Positions 23,733 through 33,880 are shown, numbered from the stretch's first letter. The stretch: 58,205 nt of DNA from UBA4660 sp034408895 (GCA_034408895.1 JAWXCI010000028.1:1-58205), one strand, 5' to 3'. Translations and numbers: made by a program. The notes: a model not told the origin generated them from the letters alone.

Positions 23733-24218
23733 ATGAAGCGATTTTTTGGAATGTCAACGATGCTGGTTGCATGCATTTTTTTATCCTGCTCTGAAAAGAA
23801 GATTGAGAAGAAGGAAGGCTCAAACAACATAACAGAGCCTATCAAAGCGGAAGAGCCGGTTCAAGTCAATCCAAAATCTGGAATGAAGGAAGTTGTGTTC
23901 TTCGCCCCTTCCTCCTCTGAACTTGGAGCATTGTCTGAAAATGACCCATCAGGCCTGAATGAAGTCATCAGCGATTTTGATTTTTATGTAAATGAATTCA
24001 CTCAAAATCCGGGAAGAACCGACCTCGCGATTCGGTATGAAGATGAAAACATGATTTTTTTCAAGTTGCCGGATGGAGGAATAACTTTTCAACGCAGCCT
24101 TCAACCACAACAATGTGGTGTCATCTTATGTGATGGAAAAAGAGAACCAAAAATCCTGCATGGTGTTTTATCGGATGATGAAATCAGGCAGGCAATCAGT
24201 GAGTACTTCGGTAGTTGA
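23733..24218 (+). CDS. Hypothetical lipoprotein
   Basis: 161 aa. Signal MKRFFGMSTMLVACIFLSCS with the lipidated Cys at 19, then a charged linker (KKIEKKEGSNN). The mature part has EVVFFAPSSSELGALSENDP, VISDFDFYVNEFTQNPGRTD, MIFFKLPDGGITFQRSLQPQ and CGVILCDGKREPKILHG. No domain is recognised. It is divergent from ftcD with only 34 bases between the two starts, so promoters must overlap. Confidence 0.7.
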   Translation: MKRFFGMSTMLVACIFLSCSEKKIEKKEGSNNITEPIKAEEPVQVNPKSGMKEVVFFAPSSSELGALSENDPSGLNEVISDFDFYVNEFTQNPGRTDLAIRYEDENMIFFKLPDGGITFQRSLQPQQCGVILCDGKREPKILHGVLSDDEIRQAISEYFGS

Positions 24219-24286
24219 TAGTTTGATCAGGCAACGAATGGCAAGTTCATTCTGTCTGTTTGACATAACCCCTTAATCCAAATGAA

Positions 24287-25189
24287 ATGAAAAAAATTTA
24301 CTTGTTTCTTATCTGTGCATTTCCGCTTTTGTTTTCATCGCTCAATTCAACTTCGTGTGTTGACTACCATCCTGACTCTGTAAGGGTGATTATTAGCGGT
24401 GACTCATCCTGCAATCTTGAAATCAGGATTACGAACCTCCAGATGTTTGGAGGAAATCCAAACCAGTTCTGTAGTTGTGGTGTAATCAGTTCTTATGATT
24501 TAGGGCCTGATAAGCCCTTTTTCATCGACTACGTTGTCTTTGTTGATTCGATCACCAATGTGCCAGTAGCCGGCTTTGATGCTTTCAACTTTTTACCTGC
24601 ATCTTCAACTTCATGGGAAAGTGTGGATGCTCAAAGTTTTGATTGGTCAGGTTTTGTTGCTCTTGTCAATTCGTCCGGTATTGTGGCCGGACAGGGGGTT
24701 GACCTTGTGATACGTGGTCACTATGAACATCAGGATTGTGAATATGACATGGTGCTGATACTGTATGGAGAGATTTCCATCTTGGATGGTGGCGGCTTTG
24801 GTACTGATGAGTGGTCTGACGCTCAAGATGAACTTGCTCTCTCACACAACGACATTACCTACTTTGATGATGTGGTGGAATTCGAAGACATCGAATACAA
24901 TAATGTTACACCCGATTATTTTGAATTTCTTGACAATTTGCTTCTTAATCAGACTGAATTGAACGAAATAGAAGTATTAGTTTATCCCAATCCTACAAAC
25001 GACAAGCTTTGGGTACAACTTCCATCATCTTCTCTAGTCGAAATTCTCGACACTCAGGGTCGGGTTATGCTTACACATTGGGTTCAACAAAATGCAGTCA
25101 TAAACATTTCAGAATTACCAACCGGGTTGTACATCTTTCAACAGAGAAATCAGGAGTCATCATTTCGAATCAAATTCATTAAGGAATAA
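24287..25189 (+). CDS. Secreted protein with T9SS type A sorting domain
   Basis: 300 aa. Signal peptide 1-20 (MKKIYLFLICAFPLLFSSLN). The mature region has Cys-containing strands (CVDYHPDSVRVIISGDSSC, FCSCGVISSYDLGPD) and an acidic stretch near residues 190-215, but no family is recognised. The C-terminal 75 residues are a type A sorting domain: VLVYPNPTNDKLWVQL, VEILDTQGRVMLTH, LPTGLYIFQQ, ending RIKFIKE. Its stop is 37 bases before the convergent hutI stop, with a shared terminator between. Confidence 0.8.
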   Translation: MKKIYLFLICAFPLLFSSLNSTSCVDYHPDSVRVIISGDSSCNLEIRITNLQMFGGNPNQFCSCGVISSYDLGPDKPFFIDYVVFVDSITNVPVAGFDAFNFLPASSTSWESVDAQSFDWSGFVALVNSSGIVAGQGVDLVIRGHYEHQDCEYDMVLILYGEISILDGGGFGTDEWSDAQDELALSHNDITYFDDVVEFEDIEYNNVTPDYFEFLDNLLLNQTELNEIEVLVYPNPTNDKLWVQLPSSSLVEILDTQGRVMLTHWVQQNAVINISELPTGLYIFQQRNQESSFRIKFIKE

Positions 25190-25211
25190 GCTTTCACTCA
25201 GCAATCAATAG

Positions 25212-25240
25212 AAAAGGCTCGCTCATCAGCGGGCCTTTTT
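25212..25240. terminator. Bidirectional terminator between convergent genes
   Basis: AAAAGGCTCGC, loop TCATCA, then GCGGGCCTTTT. It serves the plus-strand T9SS gene and overlaps the final codons and stop of hutI on the minus strand. Confidence 0.75.
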
Positions 25241-26473
25241 GCCTTCGATATAAACCGAATCAATCAGGTCGGTTCCGAAGTGATACATGAGGGATGCAAG
25301 AGATGAAATTTCCTTGGTGATGATGAAGCTCGCTTTTTTTCCGGGCGTAATAGTCCCCAGTTCATCTGACAGATTCATAGCATAAGCACCATTGATGGTA
25401 GATGCGTTAATGACTTCTTCAGGAGTCATACTCATTTTGATACAGGCAAGACTGTTCACAAAATTCATGTTGCCAGATGGAGAAGAGCCGGGATTGAAGT
25501 CTGTGGCCAACGCAAGTGGCAATCCGGCATCAATAATTTTTCTTGCAGGTGTGTATGGAATCCTGATGAAGAATGAACAACCCGGCAACGCCACCGGCAT
25601 CGTTTCTGATTTCGTCAATACCGCAATGTCTTCATCCGAAATCAATTCAAGATGGTCAACACTTAGCGCATCGTGTTTTACACACACTTCAATTCCCCCA
25701 ATGATGTTGAACTGGTTGACATGAACTTTTGGAACAAGTCCATGCTTTGTTCCTGCCTCAAGAATTCGATCGGTGTCTTTGATTGAAAAATAATTCTGCT
25801 CACAAAACACGTCAATGAACTCCGCGAGCTTTTCCGATGCTATTTCGGGAATCATTTCATTAACTATAAGATCTGTGTAGCCCGAAGGATTTGCTTTGAA
25901 TTCAACAGGAACAGCATGTGCGCCCAGGAAAGTGGACTTAATGGTTAGGGGATGCTTCTTTTTCAATTGTTGAATCACCCGCAACATTTTCAATTCAGCT
26001 TCGAGCGTCAATCCATAGCCACTTTTTATCTCGACAGCACCTGTGCCCTGATGCATTACTTCATCTAGTCTGCGCCATGCGGATTCAAAAAGTTCTTCTT
26101 CGGTTGCCTGTTGAAGTTTTTTTGCCGAATGGAGAATTCCACCACCCCGTGCAGCAATTTCTTCATAGCTCAATCCAGTGATCCTATCCACGAATTCACC
26201 CTCTCGCGAACCTGCATAAACAATATGAGTGTGTGAGTCGCACCAACATGGCAGTACAAATTTTCCTTCTGCATCCACCACATCAAGACTTGACCAGTCG
26301 CTTACACCCGGCCAATCATTCATCTCACCGAAATCAGAAATTTTTCCTTCTTCGATAGCTAACCACGCATTTTCCAGAATAGAAATTTTGCTTATCCCTG
26401 CCCCACTCACTTTGGGTGTTGGGGAAAGTTGAGCGTTCACAAGACCTTTTATGTTTTTTACAAGAATCTTCAT
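25226..26473 (-). CDS. hutI: Imidazolonepropionase HutI
   Basis: 415 aa, normal family length. Amidohydrolase features: CWCDSHTHIVYAGSREGEFV (metal-binding HxH), GGGILHSAKKLQ, VEIKSGYGLTLEAELKML, KSTFLGAHAVPVEFK, FCEQNYFS, KVHVNQFN, LSVDHLELI and the metal/catalytic Asp in LALATDFNPGSSPSGNMNFV. It hydrolyses 4-imidazolone-5-propanoate to N-formiminoglutamate, the substrate of the FtcD fusion. The next gene on the same strand, aroK, ends 3 bases before the hutI start, so aroK and hutI are probably co-transcribed. Confidence 0.95.
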   Translation of the reverse strand: MKILVKNIKGLVNAQLSPTPKVSGAGISKISILENAWLAIEEGKISDFGEMNDWPGVSDWSSLDVVDAEGKFVLPCWCDSHTHIVYAGSREGEFVDRITGLSYEEIAARGGGILHSAKKLQQATEEELFESAWRRLDEVMHQGTGAVEIKSGYGLTLEAELKMLRVIQQLKKKHPLTIKSTFLGAHAVPVEFKANPSGYTDLIVNEMIPEIASEKLAEFIDVFCEQNYFSIKDTDRILEAGTKHGLVPKVHVNQFNIIGGIEVCVKHDALSVDHLELISDEDIAVLTKSETMPVALPGCSFFIRIPYTPARKIIDAGLPLALATDFNPGSSPSGNMNFVNSLACIKMSMTPEEVINASTINGAYAMNLSDELGTITPGKKASFIITKEISSLASLMYHFGTDLIDSVYIEGKKAR

Positions 26474-26476
26474 ACT

Positions 26477-27001
26477 TCACAGATTCGCCATTTTGAACTC
26501 ACGGATTTGATGAGCAAGCGTTTTTGGCGTGATCTTCAAACCGTCCGCAATGATATTGGCGCAATTGTATTCGAGTTCTCTTCCCCTCAGTTGCATTGCT
26601 ATATGATCAAGAAGCCGGTCGTCCGGAATTTTTGCCACCACAGGTCTTTTCTCTTTTGATTGAAGAATTCTCTGCACAAGCGTTTTTGCAGGAAGTTGGA
26701 GATAAACCACCAGACCTGCATTCAGCATCTTTTCAATCCCCTCATAAAAACAAGGTGCACCACCACCGGTAGCCATCACAAAATTTTCAAGGTTCGAAAT
26801 ACTTTCATCCAGCATGTCCCTTTCTACTTCACGAAACCGATCTGTTCCGTTTTCTTCCTCAAAAATCAGGGCAATGGATTTGCCCTCTTTCTTTTCTATT
26901 TCTTTATCCAAATCCAAAAAGGGTAACGAAAGTTCGAGACCCAGTTTCGGTCCTAGTGTGCTTTTACCAGAACCCATGTAGCCAACAAGAAAAACTTTCA
27001 T
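26477..27001 (-). CDS. aroK: Shikimate kinase
   Basis: 174 aa from MKVFLVGYMGSGKSTLGPKL; upstream in-frame codons to 27052 are rejected because the P-loop must lie near the start. Walker A is GYMGSGKST. Shikimate-binding residues appear in LPFLDLDKEIEKKEGKS and TDRFREVERDML, and VMATGGGAPCFYEG holds the family GGG. The lid arginines are in LQSKEKRPVVAKI. It phosphorylates shikimate for aromatic amino acid synthesis in the cytoplasm. It lies directly upstream of hutI on the same strand, which pairs an anabolic gene with a catabolic one. Confidence 0.93.
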   Translation of the reverse strand: MKVFLVGYMGSGKSTLGPKLGLELSLPFLDLDKEIEKKEGKSIALIFEEENGTDRFREVERDMLDESISNLENFVMATGGGAPCFYEGIEKMLNAGLVVYLQLPAKTLVQRILQSKEKRPVVAKIPDDRLLDHIAMQLRGRELEYNCANIIADGLKITPKTLAHQIREFKMANL

Positions 27002-27461
27002 TGCGCTGTATGTTTTGTTTAAACAAGGGCAAAGAACATCATTCAAAATCAAACTGAATTTTCAAACCAAACAAGCTTCAATAAAAATGTTGGCATCAGG
27101 CAACTCATTGTTAATATCTTTGTCTCATTGTTGATAACTTACCATTATCATCAATATAGGACTTCAAAGAAAGTTCAATCCGATGGATTATCAAAACACC
27201 TAACTGCCTCACCTAAAGGCAGGCACTTCTCCGAAGGTGGCAAGTGCAAAATTCTATCTTTTCTCCAAGATGCCAGTTTCGGAAATTCCGAATTGGTGCT
27301 GCTACTAATAGTGCTTGGCAAATAAGTACTCCACGGCAATGCGGGTAGTGCATGTCCATCAATGTATGGTCATCGCTATTGCACTAAAATTTTAAATGAC
27401 GAAACCTCAAAAGGCAATGATTCGTATCAAGCGGGAATTAAGCATCCCTAACTTTAAAAGT
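27002..27461. other. Intergenic region between divergent aroK and the giant T9SS gene
   Basis: No RNA gene or supported coding sequence. It must hold the divergent promoters. At 27213-27244 CCTAAAGGCAGGCACTTCTC and the following bases form a weak inverted repeat with GGCAAGTGC. The part after 27285 has short similarity to the dispersed repeat blocks at 15550. An in-frame ATG for the giant gene also exists at 27396. Confidence 0.4.
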
Positions 27462-30400
27462 ATGACGGACAAAAAAAGAGTTCGCCTAAGACTCTTTATT
27501 GCCCTTGCCTCCATCCTGATGCAAGGAACTATGGCCTTAACTCAGTGCACGGCAGATGCGGGCGCTGACTTCGATGTATGCCTGAACTCACCGGTTGTTA
27601 GCCTTGCTTCCGGTGGAGTGTGGAGTGGCTCACCACTGGTAACTGCCAACGGAGCATTTACTCCCACTGCCCCAGGCACATACAATCTCACCTTCACTAT
27701 TGATACCGGAATGTGCACCGATTCGGATGATCTGGTCATCATTGTCCATCCTTTGCCCACCACCACGGCCGTTGATGATATCACCATTTGCCCAGGTCAA
27801 ACTGCACAACTGGGAGCCACAGCTATCAGCCCTAACGGTGCAATAATTCTCTATTCATGGAGTGGAGGCGCTGTGAGCAACGGACTGTCTCAAAATCCAA
27901 CAGCAACCCCAGGGGCCACCACATTCTACAATGTGACAGTGGTGGACGCAGAAAACTGTAGCGACCCCGATCAGGTAACCGTGTTTGTTCTGCCGGTATC
28001 AGCGGTAAATGCAGGAAATAATATCAGTCTTTGCACCACTTCAGGTCCGACACAACTAACAGGATTTTCGCCTGCAGGTGGTACATGGAGCGGTGCCGGA
28101 GTAAACGGGACAGGATTGTTCACGCCTGGCGCCATAGGAAATTACATACTAACTTATTCTTATACCAACGCACAGGGCTGCACCAGTAGCGACCAGATGA
28201 CGGCAAGTGTTGTTGCTCCATCGGCAATTGATGCAGGCCCCGACTTCGAAGTTTGCGCGAATTCGACAGCTTTCAGTCTTGTTCCTCTAAATCCAGGCGG
28301 CAGTTGGTCAGGACCGTCCGTAACTCCCGGTGGGCTGTTCAATCCTGCCAGTGCTGGATCATTCAATCTCACCTATACTTTTAATATGGGAGCATGTAGC
28401 GCCACAGACCAGGTGCTTGTGCTTGTAAATGAGTTGCCGGTGGCCAATGCAGGTAGCGACCTAGCCTTTTGTGTGGGTGATTCTGAAATTCTTAATGGAT
28501 CGGCAAGTGGAGGCGAAACGCCATATTCCGCATTGTGGAACAATGGCGGAAGTCTTTTAAACGCTGCGCAATTCAATCCAACCGCTTTTCCTATTGCCAC
28601 AACTTCATTTGTTCTTACGGTAACGGATAACAACAATTGTTTCGATACAGATGCAATGACACTCACCGTTAGTGTTCTTCCTGATGTAAATGCATGGAAC
28701 GACATTTCAGTTTGTAACCAAACCATTGCTACACAATTAATCGCTGCAACACCTGTTGGCGGAATTTGGAGCGGAACTGGAATTACACCAGGTGGAAGTT
28801 TTACTCCTTCCGGCCTGGGCAACTACACGGTTGTTTATTCTTATACTGATTCGAATGGTTGTTCTGCAAGCGATGATCTCGTTGTAACTGCCGTGGCACC
28901 TATAGCAATTAGTGCCGGGTCAGATGTACAGGTTTGTGCCAATGATGGCATTCAACTGCTGAGCCTCAATACTGCTTCAACCGGAACGTGGTTGGGAACA
29001 GGCATAGCAAATTCGCTAACTGGATCTTTCAACCCACAAATTGCTGGGAGTGGAAACTTCATCATAACTATTGAAAATGGAACTGGCTCCTGTTATGTGA
29101 GCGATCAAATGGAAGTGGAAGTGATGCCACTGCCTGCGGTTACAGCTGGGATAGACGAACTTGTATGCGGAAACGAATCAGTTCTGAATCTCAGTGGAGC
29201 TTCACCTATTGGAGGCTCATGGCAGGGCACCGGCATTGTTGATCCGCTGGCAGGAACATTTGATCCTTCCGTTGGAGTTGGTGTTTACAATCTTTTTTAC
29301 TTCTACACGGACGCGATCACCACTTGCACAGACACAGCTTACATGGATATGACCGTTGTGGCAATTCCCAATGCACAATTCACAGTGCCGGCCATAGGAT
29401 GTTCCGGAGAAATTCTTGACCTCGAAAATATTTCCATTGGTGCCAATTCATTCCTGTGGGAATTTGAAAATGGCAGCGATGATTTTTCTTTTGAACCCAA
29501 TTATTCTTTCAACACGGACGGCACTTATTGGATAAAACTCACGGCAACCAATGCAGCAGGCTGCTCCGACCAGACTTTATCGTTGGTTGAAATTATTTCG
29601 ATACCGGAGGCTGCAATAAGTCTAAGTATTAATGAAGGATGTGCACCGCTTGAAGTAGATTTTTCCAACAACTCTATAGGTGTGTACACCACTTATTCAT
29701 GGAATTATGATGGACAAACTTTGGCCGTGGACGAACCATCCACCCACATCTTTAGCGAGGGTGCAGGCATCATGTACTATGACATTAATCTTACTGCGGA
29801 AAATATCTGCGGAAGCGATGTAGCTTCGGATGAGGTGATTGTGAATCCGTTGCCATATGCAAATTTTTCCACTAATATTCTCAGCTCCGTTTGTTCCCCT
29901 GTTACTGTTGAGTTCAGTAATATCTCAACCGGAGGCAGTACATCTTGGGACTGGAATTTTGGTGATGGCACGATGAGCACCGATGCTGATCCGGAAATAA
30001 ATGTATACACCACCGGCAGTTCGCCCACCGACTTTCCAATATGGCTTCATGTTGAAAATGGCTGCGGAGAAGATAGCATTCAGGTGGTGGTAACCGTGCA
30101 GCCTAACATGGTAAGTTCACAATTTTCGGCAAGTGCTACTTCCGGTTGCGATCCGCTGTTGGTGAATTTTACAGATAGTGGCAACGGTGCTACACAAGTG
30201 ACCTACGACTTCGGTGGGCTGGCTTCTTCTAATGACTTCAACGCGCAATACATTTTTTCAGAACCTGGTAACTTTATAATAAACCAATATGCTACGGATG
30301 GTTGTGGGTTTGACACCACATCCACAATTGTTTCGGTGCTTCTTTCGCCAGATGCCGTTATCTCTTCCGATGTAAGTTCCATTTGTGCTGGCAATGAAAT

Positions 30401-31862
30401 TCATTTTGAAGCCGTGACTTCAAACGCAGCAGTAATTGAGTGGGATATGGGTGATGGCAACATTTCTTCCAACCCTTTGGTAGATCATCAGTTCGACCAG
30501 GCAGGGAATTACATTGTGTATTTCACCGCAACTGCAACAACACTTTGTGAGTTTTCTGATTCCATTCCCATAACAGTTAACGCGAATCCTGTTGCTGCAT
30601 TCACTGTACCCGCTTCAAATTCATGCAGCCCGTTGATCACCTGCCTGGAAAACATTTCAACCGGTGCTACCAACTTTGAGTGGCAACTTGACGATGGTAC
30701 AACCAGCAGCGAAATATCTCCTTGTTTTTCGTTTGAAAACAGCGGAACAATACCCATAACCCAAAGCATTGTACTCATTGCTGAAACGAGCCAAGCATGC
30801 ACGGATACTACTCAATTGAGCTTGGTTATTAACCCTATTCCGGCTGCCGGTTTTGTGTTGGATGAAATTTTTTCATGCGAAGTACCTGCTGAAGCAATGA
30901 TCATTGAGGCCCCTGTCGCGTTGAGCAATTATGAATGGAATGTGAACGGAAATCTTGTGAGCAACGATGATTTGCCTTCATTCAATTTTAATAATGTGGG
31001 AGTCTATGAAATTGCGCTTAACGCCACCAATGAATTTGGCTGCACAAATTCTTCGTTGCAGATTTTCACTGTACATCCTGCTGTGGAAGCTTCATTCAGT
31101 GGTTTACCGCTTAGCGGATGCGAAGACCTGCATGTACAATTTGCCAGCACATCAACCAATGCGTCACAATACTTCTGGACTTTTGGCAATGATGATACAA
31201 GCGCACAAGCCAACCCTGCATATGTTTTTGAAGAGGAAGGATTTTATGACGTATCGCTGATTGTCATCTCCCCTGAGGGTTGTGAAAATGAAGTAGAGAT
31301 CGAAAACTATGTGGAAGTTTTTTCTGAACCTGAGGCCGAGTTCAATGCTACGACTTATGAGACCACCATCTTCTTCCCCGAAATCACTTTTGAAAACGAA
31401 TCAGAGGATGTGATTGCACTCGAATGGAATTTCGGTGATGGAAGCACAAGCTCGGCATCTGAAGTAACTCATTCTTACATCAACACCGGGGTTTATCCTG
31501 TGACACTCACCGTTTGGAATGAAGAAGGTTGTGAAAATTCCCAGACAAAACAGATAGAAATTACCAGCGACTTTTCAGTGTTTATCCCTAATTCATTCAG
31601 TCCCAATCATGATGGTTTGAATGATGTTTTCATCCCGGCCATAGCCGGGACTGATCACATACATACTTATGAATTGATTGTTTTCAATCGCTGGGGCGAA
31701 CAGGTATTCGCAACCAACGACCCTCGTGAACCATGGATTGGAAACATGAAAGAGGGCGAATTTTACGGTGAAACTAGCACCTACACTTATCGGCTTATTG
31801 TTCAACTTAGTTTCAGTACAGAGAAAAAAGACATCATGGGTCATGTCACCCTCATTCGTTAA
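27462..31862 (+). CDS. Giant surface protein with Ig-like and PKD repeats and a T9SS type B (gliding-motility-type) sorting domain
   Basis: 1466 aa from MTDKKRVRLRLFIALASILM; an in-frame ATG at 27396 would add 22 residues before the basic n-region. After the signal peptide (ending near ALTQC) come about eight modules of 65-85 aa built on the pattern AGxDxxVC ... GGxWSGxG ... GxFTPxxxGxYxLTYxYT ... GCxSSDQ, as in SprB-like adhesins. About nine PKD-type domains follow, each with a Cys near the start and W-x-F/M-G-D-G-type motifs (WDWNFGDGTMSTD, EWNFGDGSTSS). The last 95 residues are a type B sorting domain: VFIPNSFSPNHDGLNDVF, ELIVFNRWGEQVF, TYTYRLIVQL and a final GHVTLIR. Predicted cell-surface adhesin or filament. 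A terminator follows at 31906. Confidence 0.9.
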   Translation: MTDKKRVRLRLFIALASILMQGTMALTQCTADAGADFDVCLNSPVVSLASGGVWSGSPLVTANGAFTPTAPGTYNLTFTIDTGMCTDSDDLVIIVHPLPTTTAVDDITICPGQTAQLGATAISPNGAIILYSWSGGAVSNGLSQNPTATPGATTFYNVTVVDAENCSDPDQVTVFVLPVSAVNAGNNISLCTTSGPTQLTGFSPAGGTWSGAGVNGTGLFTPGAIGNYILTYSYTNAQGCTSSDQMTASVVAPSAIDAGPDFEVCANSTAFSLVPLNPGGSWSGPSVTPGGLFNPASAGSFNLTYTFNMGACSATDQVLVLVNELPVANAGSDLAFCVGDSEILNGSASGGETPYSALWNNGGSLLNAAQFNPTAFPIATTSFVLTVTDNNNCFDTDAMTLTVSVLPDVNAWNDISVCNQTIATQLIAATPVGGIWSGTGITPGGSFTPSGLGNYTVVYSYTDSNGCSASDDLVVTAVAPIAISAGSDVQVCANDGIQLLSLNTASTGTWLGTGIANSLTGSFNPQIAGSGNFIITIENGTGSCYVSDQMEVEVMPLPAVTAGIDELVCGNESVLNLSGASPIGGSWQGTGIVDPLAGTFDPSVGVGVYNLFYFYTDAITTCTDTAYMDMTVVAIPNAQFTVPAIGCSGEILDLENISIGANSFLWEFENGSDDFSFEPNYSFNTDGTYWIKLTATNAAGCSDQTLSLVEIISIPEAAISLSINEGCAPLEVDFSNNSIGVYTTYSWNYDGQTLAVDEPSTHIFSEGAGIMYYDINLTAENICGSDVASDEVIVNPLPYANFSTNILSSVCSPVTVEFSNISTGGSTSWDWNFGDGTMSTDADPEINVYTTGSSPTDFPIWLHVENGCGEDSIQVVVTVQPNMVSSQFSASATSGCDPLLVNFTDSGNGATQVTYDFGGLASSNDFNAQYIFSEPGNFIINQYATDGCGFDTTSTIVSVLLSPDAVISSDVSSICAGNEIHFEAVTSNAAVIEWDMGDGNISSNPLVDHQFDQAGNYIVYFTATATTLCEFSDSIPITVNANPVAAFTVPASNSCSPLITCLENISTGATNFEWQLDDGTTSSEISPCFSFENSGTIPITQSIVLIAETSQACTDTTQLSLVINPIPAAGFVLDEIFSCEVPAEAMIIEAPVALSNYEWNVNGNLVSNDDLPSFNFNNVGVYEIALNATNEFGCTNSSLQIFTVHPAVEASFSGLPLSGCEDLHVQFASTSTNASQYFWTFGNDDTSAQANPAYVFEEEGFYDVSLIVISPEGCENEVEIENYVEVFSEPEAEFNATTYETTIFFPEITFENESEDVIALEWNFGDGSTSSASEVTHSYINTGVYPVTLTVWNEEGCENSQTKQIEITSDFSVFIPNSFSPNHDGLNDVFIPAIAGTDHIHTYELIVFNRWGEQVFATNDPREPWIGNMKEGEFYGETSTYTYRLIVQLSFSTEKKDIMGHVTLIR

Positions 31863-31905
31863 TGATTACGATACATTCAGTTAACCAAACCAGTTAGAGA
31901 AAATG

Positions 31906-31940
31906 CCCCACCTCCTGAAACACCAGGCTGTGGGGTTTTT
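31906..31940 (+). terminator. Rho-independent terminator after the giant gene
   Basis: CCCCACCTCCTG and CCAGGCTGTGGGG form a stem with an AAACA loop, followed by TTTTT. Confidence 0.8.
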
Positions 31941-32032
31941 CGTTTAGATGACAGCGCTGGACAAAAATTTTCAACATCGTTTCAACATATAACTATGACA
32001 TCTCAATAACAACCCAAACGTTCACAACCCAC

Positions 32033-32040
32033 TACTTTTG
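32033..32040 (+). promoter_or_regulatory. Putative -7 promoter element of typA
   Basis: TACTTTTG, 26 bases before the typA ATG, fits TAnnTTTG. No clear -33 TTG at the right distance is seen. Confidence 0.4.
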
Positions 32041-32065
32041 CGCCCCTTTAAAAAAAATAAGAACA

Positions 32066-33880
32066 ATGCAGAAAATCAGGAATATCGCCATTATTGCCCA
32101 CGTTGACCACGGCAAAACCACACTCGTTGACAAAATGCTGATGGTTGGCCATCTCTTCAAAGATCACCAGCACATGGGCGAACTCGTTTTGGACAGCAAC
32201 GACCTGGAGCGCGAACGCGGAATTACCATTCTGGCCAAGAACGTGAGCATTCCTTACAAAGGATATAAAATCAACATCATTGATACGCCCGGCCACAGTG
32301 ATTTTGGTGGCGAGGTGGAACGAGTTCTCAATATGGCCGAAGGTGCTCTGCTTCTTGTTGATGCATTTGAAGGTCCAATGCCTCAAACTCGGTTCGTGTT
32401 GCAAAAGGCTTTACAGCTAGGATTAAAACCTATTGTAGTTATCAATAAAGTAGACAAAGAAAATTGCACACCCGATGAAGTCCATGAATCAGTATTCGAC
32501 CTCATGTTCAACTTGGGAGCCACTGAAGACCAACTCAATTTTCCAGTTGCATACGGTGCTGCAAAACACAACTGGATGAGCACCGATTGGCGCAAAAAAA
32601 CAGACAGCATTGAACCACTTCTTGACATGGTGATAGAGCACATCCCCGCACCCATTACACGCGAAGGCATTCCGCAAATGCTGGTTACCTCTCTCGACTA
32701 TTCAAACTACACCGGGCGCATGGCTATTGGAAAATTGCATCGCGGTGAGTTGAAAGAAGGAATGCCCATTGCCCTCGTAAAGCGAGACGAATCCATTATC
32801 AAGGGAAGAATAAAGGAGCTTTATCTATTTGAGGGATTGGGAAAGAGAAAAGTGGAAAGTGTGAAAAGCGGAGACATCTGTGCAATAAATGGCATGGAGG
32901 ATTTTGACATCGGGGACACGTTTTCTGATATTGATAATCCTGAAGCGTTGCCCACTATCGCGGTGGACGAACCCACCATGAGCATGTTGTTCACCATTAA
33001 CGACTCGCCATTTTTCGGCAAGGAAGGAAAATTTGTAACGAGCCGCCACATCAGGGAACGCCTCGAAAGAGAACTTGAAAAAAATCTTGCTCTGAGAATG
33101 GAGCATACCGACAAGGCCGACCGCTTCAATGTCTTCGGACGCGGAGTTCTGCACCTTTCTGTGCTGATAGAAACCATGAGACGCGAGGGTTATGAATTGC
33201 AGATTGGCCAGCCGCGAGTTCTGGTAAAAGAAATACACGGGGAGAAGCATGAACCGATAGAAGAACTCAATATTGATTTGCCCACTGAAATGACCGGCAT
33301 TGCTATTGAAGCCGTGACAAGACGCAAGGGCGAAATGAAAAATCTGGAACCCAAAGGTGATCGCACCATCCTTGAATTTGAAATACCATCACGCGGAATT
33401 ATCGGATTGCGAAGCTACCTGCTCACCGCCACACAAGGCGAAGCAGTAATGTCGCATCGCTACAAGGAATACCAGCCAATGAAAGGTGAAATACCGCAGC
33501 GCAACAACGGCTCGCTTATTTGTATGGAAGGTGGAATGGCGGTGGCTTACAGCATTAGCAACCTACAGGACCGAGGCCGCTTTTTTATTGATGCAATGGA
33601 TGCGGTGTACCAGGGACAAGTGATAGGAGAACACACACGCGACAGCGACCTTGTGGTGAACATAACCAAGACAAAACAACTCACCAATATGCGGGCAAGC
33701 GGAACCGATGATAAATCACGAATGGCCCCGCCCATCAGGTTCTCTCTGGAAGAAGCTATCGAATACATACAAGCTGACGAATATGTGGAAGTGACTCCCA
33801 AGAGCATCCGCCTTCGCAAAGTTTACCTCAACGAAAATGACAGGAAGAGGAATGCGAGGGAGTTTCAGCCGGTGGTGTAA
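32066..33880 (+). CDS. typA: Translational GTPase TypA/BipA
   Basis: 604 aa, full length. G motifs: AHVDHGKTTLVDKML (G1), RERGITILAKN (G2), DTPGHSDFGGEVERVL (G3), NKVDKENCTPDE (G4). Domain II follows (RMAIGKLHRGELKEGMPIAL). The EF-G-like domains III/V contain GRGVLHLSVLIETMRREGYE and PSRGIIGLRSYLLTATQGEA, and the C-terminal domain has QLTNMRASGTDDKSRMAPPI. It is a ribosome-associated GTPase involved in assembly and stress adaptation. The next gene begins 80 bases downstream on the same strand. Confidence 0.96.
   Translation: MQKIRNIAIIAHVDHGKTTLVDKMLMVGHLFKDHQHMGELVLDSNDLERERGITILAKNVSIPYKGYKINIIDTPGHSDFGGEVERVLNMAEGALLLVDAFEGPMPQTRFVLQKALQLGLKPIVVINKVDKENCTPDEVHESVFDLMFNLGATEDQLNFPVAYGAAKHNWMSTDWRKKTDSIEPLLDMVIEHIPAPITREGIPQMLVTSLDYSNYTGRMAIGKLHRGELKEGMPIALVKRDESIIKGRIKELYLFEGLGKRKVESVKSGDICAINGMEDFDIGDTFSDIDNPEALPTIAVDEPTMSMLFTINDSPFFGKEGKFVTSRHIRERLERELEKNLALRMEHTDKADRFNVFGRGVLHLSVLIETMRREGYELQIGQPRVLVKEIHGEKHEPIEELNIDLPTEMTGIAIEAVTRRKGEMKNLEPKGDRTILEFEIPSRGIIGLRSYLLTATQGEAVMSHRYKEYQPMKGEIPQRNNGSLICMEGGMAVAYSISNLQDRGRFFIDAMDAVYQGQVIGEHTRDSDLVVNITKTKQLTNMRASGTDDKSRMAPPIRFSLEEAIEYIQADEYVEVTPKSIRLRKVYLNENDRKRNAREFQPVV

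Noticed and set aside
23699..23845. N-terminal extension of the FtcD fusion
   Set aside because: It would overlap the divergent lipoprotein gene's start, and the family begins at the ECIPNISEG segment.
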